Shown one piece after another: positions 1 to 7,986 of a stretch of 56,103 nucleotides of DNA; position 1 is the first letter of the stretch, and each line of letters begins with the position of its first letter. A program made the position numbers and the translations under genes. Where the stretch lies: the NCBI GenBank assembly GCA_900317505.1, contig ONHB01000016.1:1-56103 (forward strand). The letters run 5' to 3'. The stretch comes from an uncultured Lachnospiraceae bacterium (GTDB taxonomy: Bacteria; Bacillota; Clostridia; Lachnospirales; Lachnospiraceae). Under the pieces are notes generated by a model that saw nothing but the letters and a program-made list of their open reading frames with translations, did no database searches and had not been told where the DNA came from.

Positions 1-166
1 CTCAATTATACCAAATCAGATAGTTTCATGCTATTTTTATGCCAGTTATTATTGAATTTTCAAGGTGCATAGGCACTTATTCAAGTGCGAAGTTTGAGTA
101 AAACTATAAATAACATGCTGAGATATAAATCAATATAAATTTAAAAATACAAGGAAAGGCAAAGAC

Positions 167-1045
167 ATGGAAAATATGTATTTAAGAAAAGAACTTTAGG
201 AAAGACAGAAATATCTTGCTAATCTGATCAGTGAGAAGAAGCATGCTTTGAAAGGAGCCCCGGATGGAGTATTAAAGATAATCAAACATAATAAACAGTG
301 GCAGTATTATTGCAAGGGAATAGAACAAGGAGAGGGAAAGAAACGAACGGAGCGGGAAGGAGAAAAGAAACAGGGGGAAAGGGAGCGAACAAATGAATTT
401 CAATATATTCATAAGGATAATCTGAAATTAGCAGAGCGGTTGGCACAAAAAAGATATGATGAAAAAATACTGCAAATGGCGATAAAAGAAAAATCTATTA
501 TTGATACACTTCAGAAATTCTATCAGAACAATTCTATAAATTCTATTTTTACAAAACTAGCCCAATCGCGGCAACAATTAATTATTCCTATTGAACAACC
601 TATTGATGAATATTTACAGGAATGGCTAAATGCATCTTTTCCGGAAAATGGATTTCGGGAGGAAATGCCGGAATATTATTCCGCTAAAGGGGAACAGATG
701 AGGTCTAAATCCGAGGTTTTGATTGCAAATATGCTGGATAGATATAAGATCCCATATCGATACGAGAAACCACTTTATCTGGAAGGACTTGGAACAATCT
801 ATCCGGATTTTACTATTTTAAATTTGCAGACGAGAGAGGAAATATACTGGGAACATTTTGGTATGCTGGATGATCCTGAGTATTTAGAAAAGGCTATTAG
901 GAAAATGAATAAATATGAGCAAAATGGATATTTATTGGGGCAGAGATTTATAGTTACTTATGAAACAGCTTTTGGGCCTTTAAATATGAAGGTTGTTGAA
1001 ATGAAAATTAAGTCTTTATGTTGTGGAATAGATTCTGTGATGTAA
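167..1045 (+). pseudogene. PDDEXK-nuclease-like hypothetical protein, interrupted by an early amber codon
   Basis: A reading frame opens at an ATG (167) behind a good ribosome binding site (AAGGAAAGG), runs ten codons to an in-frame TAG at 197-199, then continues open to 1045. The residues around the stop fit a continuous N-terminal helix, so CAG to TAG (Gln to stop) is a simple explanation. Only a TTG at 248 with a poor ribosome binding site could restart translation, giving about 265 residues. The C-terminal half carries a restriction-endonuclease-like pattern: RSKSE, then YPDF, then EEIYWEHFG (acidic, Asp, Glu-x-His). I recall this as a common Lachnospiraceae family of about 290 residues of unknown role. 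The middle third is Lys/Glu-rich. Either a recent pseudogene or a base-call error. Confidence 0.7.
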
Positions 1046-1055
1046 ATATAAAGAT

Positions 1056-1129
1056 ATAAATTCAGCGATATATATTCAGTAAGATAAAATCCCAAAAATA
1101 AATTCAGCAATATTTATTCAATAAAATAC
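1056..1129. repeat. two tandem copies of a 42-bp A/T-rich unit
   Basis: The sequence ATAAATTCAGC(G/A)ATAT starts at 1056 and again at 1098, with most of the intervening unit conserved. It lies directly behind the first gene. No function is apparent. Confidence 0.6.
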
Positions 1130-1163
1130 ATAAAAACAACCTAATAGATAAAAATAAATATAG

Positions 1164-1199
1164 TTGACAAAATCGGTGGCTAAATTATTAATCTAGCCA
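1164..1199 (+). promoter_or_regulatory. candidate promoter with overlapping inverted repeat
   Basis: A consensus -35 TTGACA (1164-1169) is followed after 16 bp by TATTAA (1186-1191). The arms TGGCTA (1177-1182) and TAGCCA (1194-1199) form a perfect 6-bp inverted repeat around the -10, which would suit a repressor operator. It lies about 220 bp before the DUF819 gene; the rest of the 1046-1416 spacer is A/T-rich with nothing else recognised. Confidence 0.45.
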
Positions 1200-1416
1200 T
1201 TAATTAAAAATGAAACCGCACATCGGATAATAATCTGTTTAAGTAGATAAAATATTTCTTTTGATGCAAGAAGTTAAATGTACTAAAAAGTTCAATACAC
1301 TGAAAACCTAGCATGTAAAACCTGGGACGTAAAAGCATAACAGGCTAAAACGCAAATTATTTTAAAAAATTTAGTACACTGAAAAACAATATTAGTAAGC
1401 CGGAGGTAACATTCAC

Positions 1417-2592
1417 GTGATTCAGGACGGATTTTTATACTTTTCTACATTAGTTTTTCTAACAGCAATTCTGGTCAGTCTTCCACAGATTTTCAGAGGT
1501 AAAGTTGCAAAAAGGATCTTCCGGTTTGCACCGCCGGTTGTATTGATTTATCTGGGAATGATGTTCTTATGTACGGTTCATTTCTGGGACCTGGATTCTA
1601 CAAAAAATGTATATGTCCAGTTAAAAAATCCCTTATTATATGCCATGCTTTTTATTATGCTGCTCCGTTGTGACATGAAGATTATTATAAAGCTTGGACC
1701 AAGAATGTTGCTCGGATTTCTGGCGGCAACGTTGTCGATCGGATTGGGCTTTGTCATTTCTTATGCTTTGTTTCAGCCGATTCTGGGAAATGAGGCATGG
1801 AAATCTCTGGGAGCTTTGTGCGGAAGCTGGATGGGAGGCGGCGGAAATATGCTTGCCATTCAGGCTGCGCTGCATGTGGATGAAGGGAGTATGGCGTATG
1901 CGCTGGTAATGGATTCTATTTGCGGGACGATCTATATCATGTTTTTATTGTGGGCGATTGGAAGGGCAGATCATTTCAACCGGTGGACAAAGGCTGATAC
2001 AAGGCTGATCGATTCGGTTGGACATAGTCTCAGACAGGCAGCAGCAGAAAATGAAAAAAAGTTTACATGGCAAAATCTTTTGATCCTGCTGGGGTGTGGA
2101 TTTCTGGTTTCTGCACTGAGTGAGCATGCAGGAGCGTTTATAAACGGGTATATTCCATTTCTTGATCAGACGACGTGGACGGTTCTAGTTGTGACACTGC
2201 TTGGTGTTTTATTTGCCATGACTCCGCTTGGTAAACTGAAGGGTACAGAAGAAGTGTCAAATGTTATGCTGTATATTGTGATCGCAATGATTGCATCCAG
2301 GGCGGATCTTTCTGCAATCGGAAATGCACCTGTGTGGCTGTTGTGTGGTTTGGTGATTTTGGTAATCCATATTATTATCATGGTCGCTATAGCAAAGCTT
2401 TGCCGGATGGATCTGTTTACCTGTTGTGTGGCATCTCTGGCAAATATTGGTGGAACGGCAACCGCACCTGTACTTGCCGGAGCTTACAGCAATTATCTGG
2501 TGCCGGTGGGAATTATCATGGCACTTCTAGGGTACGTTGTTGGTACCGGAGGAGGATTGTTTGTCGCAAGACTTATGAGTCTTGTAGGATAA
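1417..2592 (+). CDS. DUF819 family integral membrane protein
   Basis: A 391-residue polytopic membrane protein with about ten to eleven hydrophobic segments. It matches the DUF819 (YjcL-like) family by length and by the glycine-rich membrane motif SWMGGGGNMLAIQ near residue 140 and a second glycine-rich segment (ANIGGTATAP) near residue 345. These families resemble secondary transporters, but no substrate is established. Start: GTG at 1417 with CGGAGG seven bases upstream. It stands alone, with long A/T-rich spacers on both sides, so it is probably a single-gene transcript. Function beyond 'membrane protein, possible transporter' is not supported. Confidence 0.8.
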   Translation: MIQDGFLYFSTLVFLTAILVSLPQIFRGKVAKRIFRFAPPVVLIYLGMMFLCTVHFWDLDSTKNVYVQLKNPLLYAMLFIMLLRCDMKIIIKLGPRMLLGFLAATLSIGLGFVISYALFQPILGNEAWKSLGALCGSWMGGGGNMLAIQAALHVDEGSMAYALVMDSICGTIYIMFLLWAIGRADHFNRWTKADTRLIDSVGHSLRQAAAENEKKFTWQNLLILLGCGFLVSALSEHAGAFINGYIPFLDQTTWTVLVVTLLGVLFAMTPLGKLKGTEEVSNVMLYIVIAMIASRADLSAIGNAPVWLLCGLVILVIHIIIMVAIAKLCRMDLFTCCVASLANIGGTATAPVLAGAYSNYLVPVGIIMALLGYVVGTGGGLFVARLMSLVG

Positions 2593-2737
2593 TGCTTTAG
2601 AGGGCATGTGATGAGAGCGCAAGATGCATGAAAGTCTGAAAGACTGAAGATATAAAAGAACTATATAAATGTTGCAGAATGTACGTAGAAGTATAAGAAC
2701 ATTATATAGTTTGCGCAGCTGGCGGCAAATCTACATC

Positions 2738-2802
2738 AGAAAAGTGAATATAGATAATTAGAAAAACGTATATAGATAATCAGAAAAGCATATATAGATA
2801 GC
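2738..2802. repeat. three tandem copies of a 22-bp unit
   Basis: Imperfect copies of AGAAAAGTGAATATAGATAA begin at 2738, 2760 and 2782. They lie just upstream of the candidate promoter at 2806. The 22-bp period is two helical turns, so they could be tandem protein-binding sites or plain slippage. Confidence 0.6.
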
Positions 2803-2805
2803 AGA

Positions 2806-2847
2806 TTGATTTCAAATTTTTCTATGATAAAATATTATTGAAATCAA
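2806..2847 (+). promoter_or_regulatory. promoter flanked by a perfect 10-bp inverted repeat
   Basis: TTGATTTCAA (2806-2815) and its exact reverse complement TTGAAATCAA (2838-2847) are separated by 22 bp. The left arm contains the -35 (TTGATT) and the -10 TAAAAT (2828-2833) sits between the arms at 16-bp spacing. A dimeric repressor covering both arms would block this promoter of the ketopantoate-reductase-like gene. Confidence 0.5.
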
Positions 2848-2907
2848 AAAGTTTTAATTTTTTTGCTTCTGGTATCAAAAATCAATAATACGAAAGAGGT
2901 TATTATT

Positions 2908-3822
2908 ATGGAAATAAAAAAAGTATTAATCGTCGGTATGGGAGCTTTGGGGCTCTTGTATGCAGATCATATTTCAAGGCATGCGGGAAATGATTCCGTA
3001 TCATTTGTCATGGATGAGGAAAGGCTTAAAAAGCATGGCAGTGAGGAATTTTTTATCAATGATAAAAGTGTAAAGTTTCAGATGATAAGTGACAAGGATG
3101 CAAAGCCAGCCGATCTTCTGATCGTTGCAGTGAAATATACAGGATTAAAGGCTGCCCTTGACGTAATGCAAACATCCATCGATGAACATACGATCATCAT
3201 GTCCGTGATGAACGGAATTTCCAGCGAAGAAATTATCGGAAAAAGATATGGCATGAACCGTATTCTTTATACCGTAGCACAGGGAATGGATGCGATGCGC
3301 TTTGGCAGTTCTCTTCGTTTTACACAGATGGGAGCTTTACATATCGGTACAGCTGCAGGAGGAGATCCGGAAATTTTAGAGAGCGTCAAAGCATATTTTG
3401 ACAGGATTGAGATGCCTTATGTGGAGGAAGAGGATATCCTGTGGCGTATGTGGTTTAAATACATGCTCAATGTTGGTATCAATCAGACCTGTATGGTCTA
3501 TAATACGACTTATTCCGGCGCAATTACGGAAGGAACCGATGCTAACCGGACCCTGATCGCTGCCATGCGTGAAGTGTTAGCGATTGCTAATGCAAAGGGC
3601 ATTAAGCTGACAGAGGCAGATATCAATAAATGTATTGAAATAGAAAAGACCCTCGATCCCGACGGAACACCGTCCATGGGACAGGACCGGATCAACAAAA
3701 AGCACTCCGAGGTTGAAATGTTTGCCGGAACAGTGATCCGGATGGGAAAAGAGCTGGGCATTCTTGTACCGGAAAATAAATACATTTATGAACAGGTACA
3801 GCAAATTGAAAGTGAATACTAA
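2908..3822 (+). CDS. ketopantoate reductase family protein (ApbA/PanE-like)
   Basis: A 304-residue NADPH-dependent reductase of the ApbA/PanE family. The N-terminus has the Rossmann nucleotide-binding loop GMGALG (residues 10-15), and the C-terminal helical domain has the family's conserved lysine and asparagine in WFKYMLNVGINQ near residue 180. Family members reduce ketopantoate to pantoate for coenzyme A synthesis, but many divergent paralogues act on other 2-keto acids. No panB, panC or panD lies nearby, so the substrate is left open. ATG 2908 is chosen over an upstream TTG (2863) because the Rossmann strand begins directly after it and AGAGG precedes it. Monocistronic by its spacers. Confidence 0.75.
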   Translation: MEIKKVLIVGMGALGLLYADHISRHAGNDSVSFVMDEERLKKHGSEEFFINDKSVKFQMISDKDAKPADLLIVAVKYTGLKAALDVMQTSIDEHTIIMSVMNGISSEEIIGKRYGMNRILYTVAQGMDAMRFGSSLRFTQMGALHIGTAAGGDPEILESVKAYFDRIEMPYVEEEDILWRMWFKYMLNVGINQTCMVYNTTYSGAITEGTDANRTLIAAMREVLAIANAKGIKLTEADINKCIEIEKTLDPDGTPSMGQDRINKKHSEVEMFAGTVIRMGKELGILVPENKYIYEQVQQIESEY

Positions 3823-3857
3823 CAGAGTGTAACACAGATATTTATGCTGAAATCATA

Positions 3858-3966
3858 TGATGTCAGGGTCAAAAGGTATTTTGCTCCATCACAAAGAGGC
3901 TCCCGCAATTCTCAAATATTCGAAATCCGCTGATTTACTACGTAAATAGCTGTTTCCTCATCATCA
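3858..3966 (-). repeat. dispersed palindromic repeat, copy A
   Basis: This copy contains the hairpin half CAGGGTCAAAA/TTTTGCTCC (3865-3887) and the unit CTCCCGCAATTCTCAAA (3900-3916) followed by CCGCTGATTTACT. The same unit occurs at 6324 and, reverse-complemented, at 30788. It fills much of the 311-bp spacer between the reductase gene and nadA. The right end is degenerate (CATCATCATATT instead of CATGTTTGGCGGG). Confidence 0.65.
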
Positions 3967-4034
3967 TATTGAAAGCAGGCAGTGGTGATGTCGTGGGATT
4001 CAGAGTTATATTACACATATTCTTTGCAACTGTC

Positions 4035-4096
4035 TTGTCAGGTGTAAATTATGGTGCTATACTGTCCCTAATGTAAAAAAGAAGTAATTTTTACAT
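4035..4096 (+). promoter_or_regulatory. nad operon promoter and candidate NiaR operator
   Basis: The promoter is TTGTCA (4035-4040), a 17-bp spacer and TATACT (4058-4063). Eight bases later there is a perfect inverted repeat, ATGTAAAAA (4071-4079) and TTTTTACAT (4088-4096) with an 8-bp centre, placed over the transcription start. The last gene of the operon encodes the niacin-responsive repressor NiaR, so autorepression at this site is a reasonable inference. I did not match it to a published NiaR motif. Confidence 0.6.
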
Positions 4097-4133
4097 AAAA
4101 ACCAATACCAAGGATATAGGAACGGAGAGCACA

Positions 4134-5033
4134 ATGAAAAAAAAGATTGAGCAGTTGAAAAAAGAAAAAAATGCTGTTATTTTAGCTCATTACTATGTGG
4201 ATGAGGATGTGCAGCAGGTAGCTGATTACATAGGTGATTCGTATTACTTAAGCAAGGTCGCAACAAAAGTAGATGCGGACCGGATTGTATTTGCCGGTGT
4301 GGAATTTATGGGGGAAAGTGCAAAGCTCCTCAATAAAGAAAAGCGCGTATTTATGCCGGATGCGACGGCAGACTGTCCGATGGCACATATGGCAACCGCT
4401 GAGGAAATCAAGGCTGTCAAGGAAAAGTATGATGATGTTGCCGTTGTATGCTACATCAATTCAACCGTAGAGCTGAAAGCACTTGCGGATGTATGCGTGA
4501 CCAGTGCCAACGCAGTTAAGATTGTCAAAAATCTTCCCAATAAAAATATCTTTTTCATCCCTGACCGCAATCTGGGGACCTTTGTACAGGATCAGGTTCC
4601 GGAAAAAAATATCATTTTAAATCAGGGACATTGTCCAAGACATACCATCATATCCAAGGACGATATTCTCAATGCAAAGAAAGAGCACCCGCAGGCTAAG
4701 GTGGCAGTTCATCCGGAATGCACCAAGGATGTGACAACACTGGCCGATTTTGTGGGAAGCACCTCTGCTATCATTGATTATGTGGTCAATACAGATGCTG
4801 ACGAATTTATCATTGGTACCGTTGATGGTGTATTTTACAAAATTCATGAGTTGGCTCCAGATAAAAAACTGTACCGTGCAAGAGCGGTTCAAGAATGCGT
4901 CAATATGAAAAAGGTGAGCCTTGAAAAAATTATTGATGTTCTGGAAAACGAGACAAATGAAGTCTTTTTAGATGAAAATATTGTAAATGCGGCATTAAAG
5001 CCGTTAGAAAAAATGTTGGAGTTGGCACAATGA
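4134..5033 (+). CDS. nadA: quinolinate synthase NadA
   Basis: Condenses iminoaspartate with dihydroxyacetone phosphate to quinolinate, the second step of de novo NAD synthesis, in the cytoplasm. The 299-residue length is typical of the short form. The three cysteines that hold the oxygen-sensitive [4Fe-4S] cluster are present at 81 (ADCPMAHM), 167 (GHCPRH) and 255 (VQECVNM), spaced as in the known enzymes. Other family motifs are ILAHYY near residue 16 and HPEC near 193. ATG 4134 has GGAGAGC upstream. It is the first gene of nadA-nadB-nadC-niaR, and its stop overlaps the nadB start (ATGA), which implies translational coupling with the enzyme that makes its unstable substrate. Confidence 0.96.
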   Translation: MKKKIEQLKKEKNAVILAHYYVDEDVQQVADYIGDSYYLSKVATKVDADRIVFAGVEFMGESAKLLNKEKRVFMPDATADCPMAHMATAEEIKAVKEKYDDVAVVCYINSTVELKALADVCVTSANAVKIVKNLPNKNIFFIPDRNLGTFVQDQVPEKNIILNQGHCPRHTIISKDDILNAKKEHPQAKVAVHPECTKDVTTLADFVGSTSAIIDYVVNTDADEFIIGTVDGVFYKIHELAPDKKLYRARAVQECVNMKKVSLEKIIDVLENETNEVFLDENIVNAALKPLEKMLELAQ

Positions 5034-6358
5034 GAAAACAGACAGATGTATTAATTGCGGGAAGCGGATGTGCAGGTCTTTATTGTGCGCTCAATCTTTC
5101 CGGCGATACCAATATAACGATTATTACAAAAGCAACGATTGAGGAAAGCGATTCTTTCCTCGCACAGGGCGGCATGTGCATGCTTAAAAATGACGATGAT
5201 TATGACAGTTATTTTGAAGATACCATGAAAGCCGGCCATTATGAAAATGATAAAACCTCGGTTGATATTATGATCCGTTCATCCCAGGACGTGGTAAAGG
5301 ATCTGGTAGAGATCGGTGTTGATTTTGAAAGGAAGCCGGATGGCAGCTTCAGCTTTACAAAAGAGGGTGCCCATTCGGACAAGCGTATTTTGTATCATGA
5401 AGATATTACCGGAAAGGAAATTACCAGTAAGCTCCTGGCAGAGGCGCGTAAAAGAAAAAATATTGAGATCATCGAGCATACGATGCTGGTTGATTTTATC
5501 GAGAAAGATCACAAATGCGTCGGTGCCGTGATTAAAAAGGATGGACAGACAGAAGTGATTGCTACAAAAATTCTGGTTCTGGCAACCGGAGGTGTCGGTG
5601 GACTTTACAGACATTCGACCAACTTCCGTCAGCTCACTGGCGATGCACTTGCAATCGCACTTAATCACAAGCTTCGTATGAAGGATATCAATTATATCCA
5701 GATTCATCCGACTACCCTGTATTCGGAAAACGATCAGGACCGTAGCTTTTTAATATCTGAATCAGTCCGGGGCGAGGGTGCAAAGCTGTATGATAAAAAT
5801 GGCAATCGTTTTGTCAACGAACTGCTTCCGAGAGATCTTTTGACGGCAGAAATCCGGAAACAGATGGAAAAAGACGGAACCAGACACGTCTGGGAGGATT
5901 TGCGTACTATTCCTGAAGAGGAATTGAAAGCGCATTTTCCGAATATTGTACAAAAATGTCTGGATTCGGGGTATGATGTAACTAAGGAATGTATTCCGGT
6001 TGTCCCGGCACAGCACTATTATATGGGCGGTATCTGGGTAGACCACGAAAGCAAGACCAGTATGGACCGATTGTATGCAGTCGGTGAAACGGCCTGCAAC
6101 GGTGTGCATGGCAAAAACCGTCTGGCCAGCAATTCCCTTCTGGAAAGCCTTGTATTTGCAAAGAGAGCTGCAAAGCAGATTAATGAGTTAGCGGTTGCTA
6201 ATATTACATATGAAAAGCTGGATGATGTTTCTACTGAAGCATATGAGGATGAACAGAAGTTAGCAGAGGCATACAAAGAGATTGTTCTGGCTGCCATGCG
6301 TGAAGCGGATGAACTGCAAAGCAGCTCCCGCAATTCTCAAACATTCGAAAACCGCTGA
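5030..6358 (+). CDS. nadB: L-aspartate oxidase NadB with a repeat-derived C-terminus
   Basis: Oxidises L-aspartate to iminoaspartate with FAD, feeding NadA. The N-terminal FAD-binding loop GSGCAGLYCA (residues 11-20), the HPTTLY and RGEGAKLYD segments, the HYYMGG segment and the FAD-contacting GVHGKNRLASNS segment are all present. At 442 residues it has the short clostridial length and lacks most of the C-terminal helical extension of the longer NadB forms. The last codons (SSRNSQTFENR, stop at 6356-6358) are read from the dispersed repeat copy that begins at about 6324, so the original C-terminus was probably replaced or trimmed when the repeat arrived. It overlaps nadA by four bases. Confidence 0.95.
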   Translation: MRKQTDVLIAGSGCAGLYCALNLSGDTNITIITKATIEESDSFLAQGGMCMLKNDDDYDSYFEDTMKAGHYENDKTSVDIMIRSSQDVVKDLVEIGVDFERKPDGSFSFTKEGAHSDKRILYHEDITGKEITSKLLAEARKRKNIEIIEHTMLVDFIEKDHKCVGAVIKKDGQTEVIATKILVLATGGVGGLYRHSTNFRQLTGDALAIALNHKLRMKDINYIQIHPTTLYSENDQDRSFLISESVRGEGAKLYDKNGNRFVNELLPRDLLTAEIRKQMEKDGTRHVWEDLRTIPEEELKAHFPNIVQKCLDSGYDVTKECIPVVPAQHYYMGGIWVDHESKTSMDRLYAVGETACNGVHGKNRLASNSLLESLVFAKRAAKQINELAVANITYEKLDDVSTEAYEDEQKLAEAYKEIVLAAMREADELQSSSRNSQTFENR

Positions 6359-6398
6359 TTTACTGCGTAAATCGCTACTTTCTCATGTTTGGCGGGTC
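6324..6398 (-). repeat. dispersed palindromic repeat, copy B
   Basis: The copy reads GCTCCCGCAATTCTCAAAC at its left end and ends with CATGTTTGGCGGGTC. Its arms CCGC/GCGG and AAACAT/ATGTTT, and an inner pair around GATTTACTGCGTAAATC, allow nested hairpins. The left half lies inside nadB. Reverse-complemented, it matches copy C (30788-30868) apart from changes in the central loop. Confidence 0.75.
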
Positions 6399-6474
6399 CT
6401 AAGTTCAAAAGTCTTATATCATGTAATTAAATAATAGTAAAAGACAATTCCAATTATAAAAAAGGAGATAAATC

Positions 6475-7329
6475 ATGTTTGATCAGGTAACAATGAAACT
6501 CAACGTAGATCCGTTGATTTTAGGTGCGTTAAAAGAAGATATTACAAGTGAAGATGTATCCACCAACAGTGTGATGCCGACAGCAAAGCAGGGTGAGGTA
6601 GATCTGATCTGCAAGCAGGATGGAGTTATCTGCGGCTTACAGATTTTTTCAAGAGTATTTGAGCTGCTTGATGAAAATACCAAAATTGAGCTTTATGTAG
6701 AAGATGGCGATACTGTCAAAAAAGGACAGCTGATGGCAAAGGTATACGGCGATATCCGTGTGCTGTTATGCGGCGAGAGAACTGCTTTAAATTATTTGCA
6801 GAGAATGAGCGGTATTGCTACATATACATCAGAGGTCAATGCATTATTGAAGGGAACCAAAACAAAGCTTGTTGATACCAGAAAGACAACTCCCAACAAT
6901 CGTATTTTTGAAAAATATGCAGTCCGGGTTGGAGGTGCGTCCAACCATCGTTACAATCTGACTGACGGTGTGTTGTTGAAGGACAATCATATCGGAGCTG
7001 CAGGAAGTGTGACAAAGGCAATAGAGGCAGCAAGAGCCTATGCACCTTTTGTCAGAAAAATTGAAGTAGAGGTAGAGACGCTTGATATGGTAAAGGAAGC
7101 AGTCGCTGCAGGCGCCGATATCATTATGTTGGACAATATGGATCATGAGACCTTGAAAGAGGCTATGGCAATTATAGATGGAAAGGCAGAAGTAGAAGTA
7201 TCCGGAAATGTTACCAAAGAAAATATCGCCAGACTCACAGACCTGGGGGTAGATATCATTTCCAGTGGTGCGCTGACACATTCCGCTCCGATTTTGGATA
7301 TTTCTTTGAAAAATCTGCATGCAGTTTAA
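6475..7329 (+). CDS. nadC: nicotinate-nucleotide pyrophosphorylase (quinolinate phosphoribosyltransferase) NadC
   Basis: Converts quinolinate and PRPP to nicotinate mononucleotide, CO2 and pyrophosphate, completing the de novo branch to NaMN. The 284-residue length is normal. The signature DTRKTTPNNR (134-143) and the segment GGASNHRYNLTDG followed by LLKDNH give the substrate-binding basic residues, and EVEVETL plus MLDNM carry the acidic residues of the barrel. ATG 6475 has AAGGAGAT seven bases upstream. It is separated from nadB by about 115 bp containing repeat copy B, and is followed 15 bp later by niaR. Confidence 0.95.
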   Translation: MFDQVTMKLNVDPLILGALKEDITSEDVSTNSVMPTAKQGEVDLICKQDGVICGLQIFSRVFELLDENTKIELYVEDGDTVKKGQLMAKVYGDIRVLLCGERTALNYLQRMSGIATYTSEVNALLKGTKTKLVDTRKTTPNNRIFEKYAVRVGGASNHRYNLTDGVLLKDNHIGAAGSVTKAIEAARAYAPFVRKIEVEVETLDMVKEAVAAGADIIMLDNMDHETLKEAMAIIDGKAEVEVSGNVTKENIARLTDLGVDIISSGALTHSAPILDISLKNLHAV

Positions 7330-7344
7330 TTCGGAGGTTTGTGT

Positions 7345-7893
7345 ATGAGTGGTGAGGAACGCAGAGAAAAAATCATTAATACACTGAAAAGCAGTGAAAG
7401 TCCGATTTCCGGATCGGAGCTTGCTAAAATACTGGGTGTTAGCAGACAGGTAATCGTACAGGATATCGCTCTGCTTCGTGCAAAGGATTATGATATTTAC
7501 TCAACCAATAAGGGGTATTGCCTGAGTGACCAGAACAAATGCAAGCGCATTTTCAAGATATTCAACAGACCGGAGGAAGAAGAAAAGGAACTTCAGTTAT
7601 ATGTGGATCAGGGTGGATATGTCAAGGATGTGTTTGTATATCACAAGGTATACGGCGTGGTAAGGGCAGAGCTTAATATTTCGTCAAGAGCCGATATTGA
7701 TGCCTATATGATGGAGATTAAGAGTGGGAAATCCAACCTTTTGAGTAACCTGACTTCCGGTTATCATTATCATACGGTTCTGGCAAAAAATGATCAGATT
7801 CTGGACACGATACAGCAGAAGCTGACAGAGCAGGGATTTCTTGCCAAGCTTTTGGATTATGAGCCTGTAGACTTCTGGAAAGAGGAAGATTAG
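7345..7893 (+). CDS. niaR: transcription repressor NiaR (HTH plus 3H domain)
   Basis: A 182-residue regulator. Residues about 5-60 form an HTH_11-type winged helix (SGSELAKILGVSRQVIVQDI). The C-terminal 3H domain carries the conserved histidines in VYHKVYG and GYHYHTV that bind nicotinic acid and metal in this family. NiaR represses NAD synthesis and niacin uptake genes when niacin is present. Being fourth in the NAD operon, it probably regulates its own transcription through the inverted repeat at 4071-4096. ATG 7345 is preferred to the TTG at 7339 because GGAGG (7333-7337) is then seven bases away. Confidence 0.88.
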   Translation: MSGEERREKIINTLKSSESPISGSELAKILGVSRQVIVQDIALLRAKDYDIYSTNKGYCLSDQNKCKRIFKIFNRPEEEEKELQLYVDQGGYVKDVFVYHKVYGVVRAELNISSRADIDAYMMEIKSGKSNLLSNLTSGYHYHTVLAKNDQILDTIQQKLTEQGFLAKLLDYEPVDFWKEED

Positions 7894-7986
7894 AGTAAAA
7901 CGATAATAATACAAAGAAACAATAAAGTAATAAAAACAAAGCAATAATAAAACAAAAGCAACAATAAAAAGCACCAAAGGTAGATT
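7894..7986 (+). other. A-rich, almost T-free low-complexity spacer
   Basis: The plus strand consists of repeated AAACAATAA and AAAGCAATAA words with very few G or T bases. It would give an unstructured mRNA leader for the nuclease operon. No promoter was recognised in it. Confidence 0.5.

Noticed and set aside
1..166. A gene in the first 166 bases
   Set aside because: No open frame with a ribosome binding site; A/T-rich sequence only.
1412..1420. TTCACGTGA, similar to the core of chromosomal parS
   Set aside because: Only the inner core matches, the flanks do not, and it overlaps the start of a membrane protein gene.
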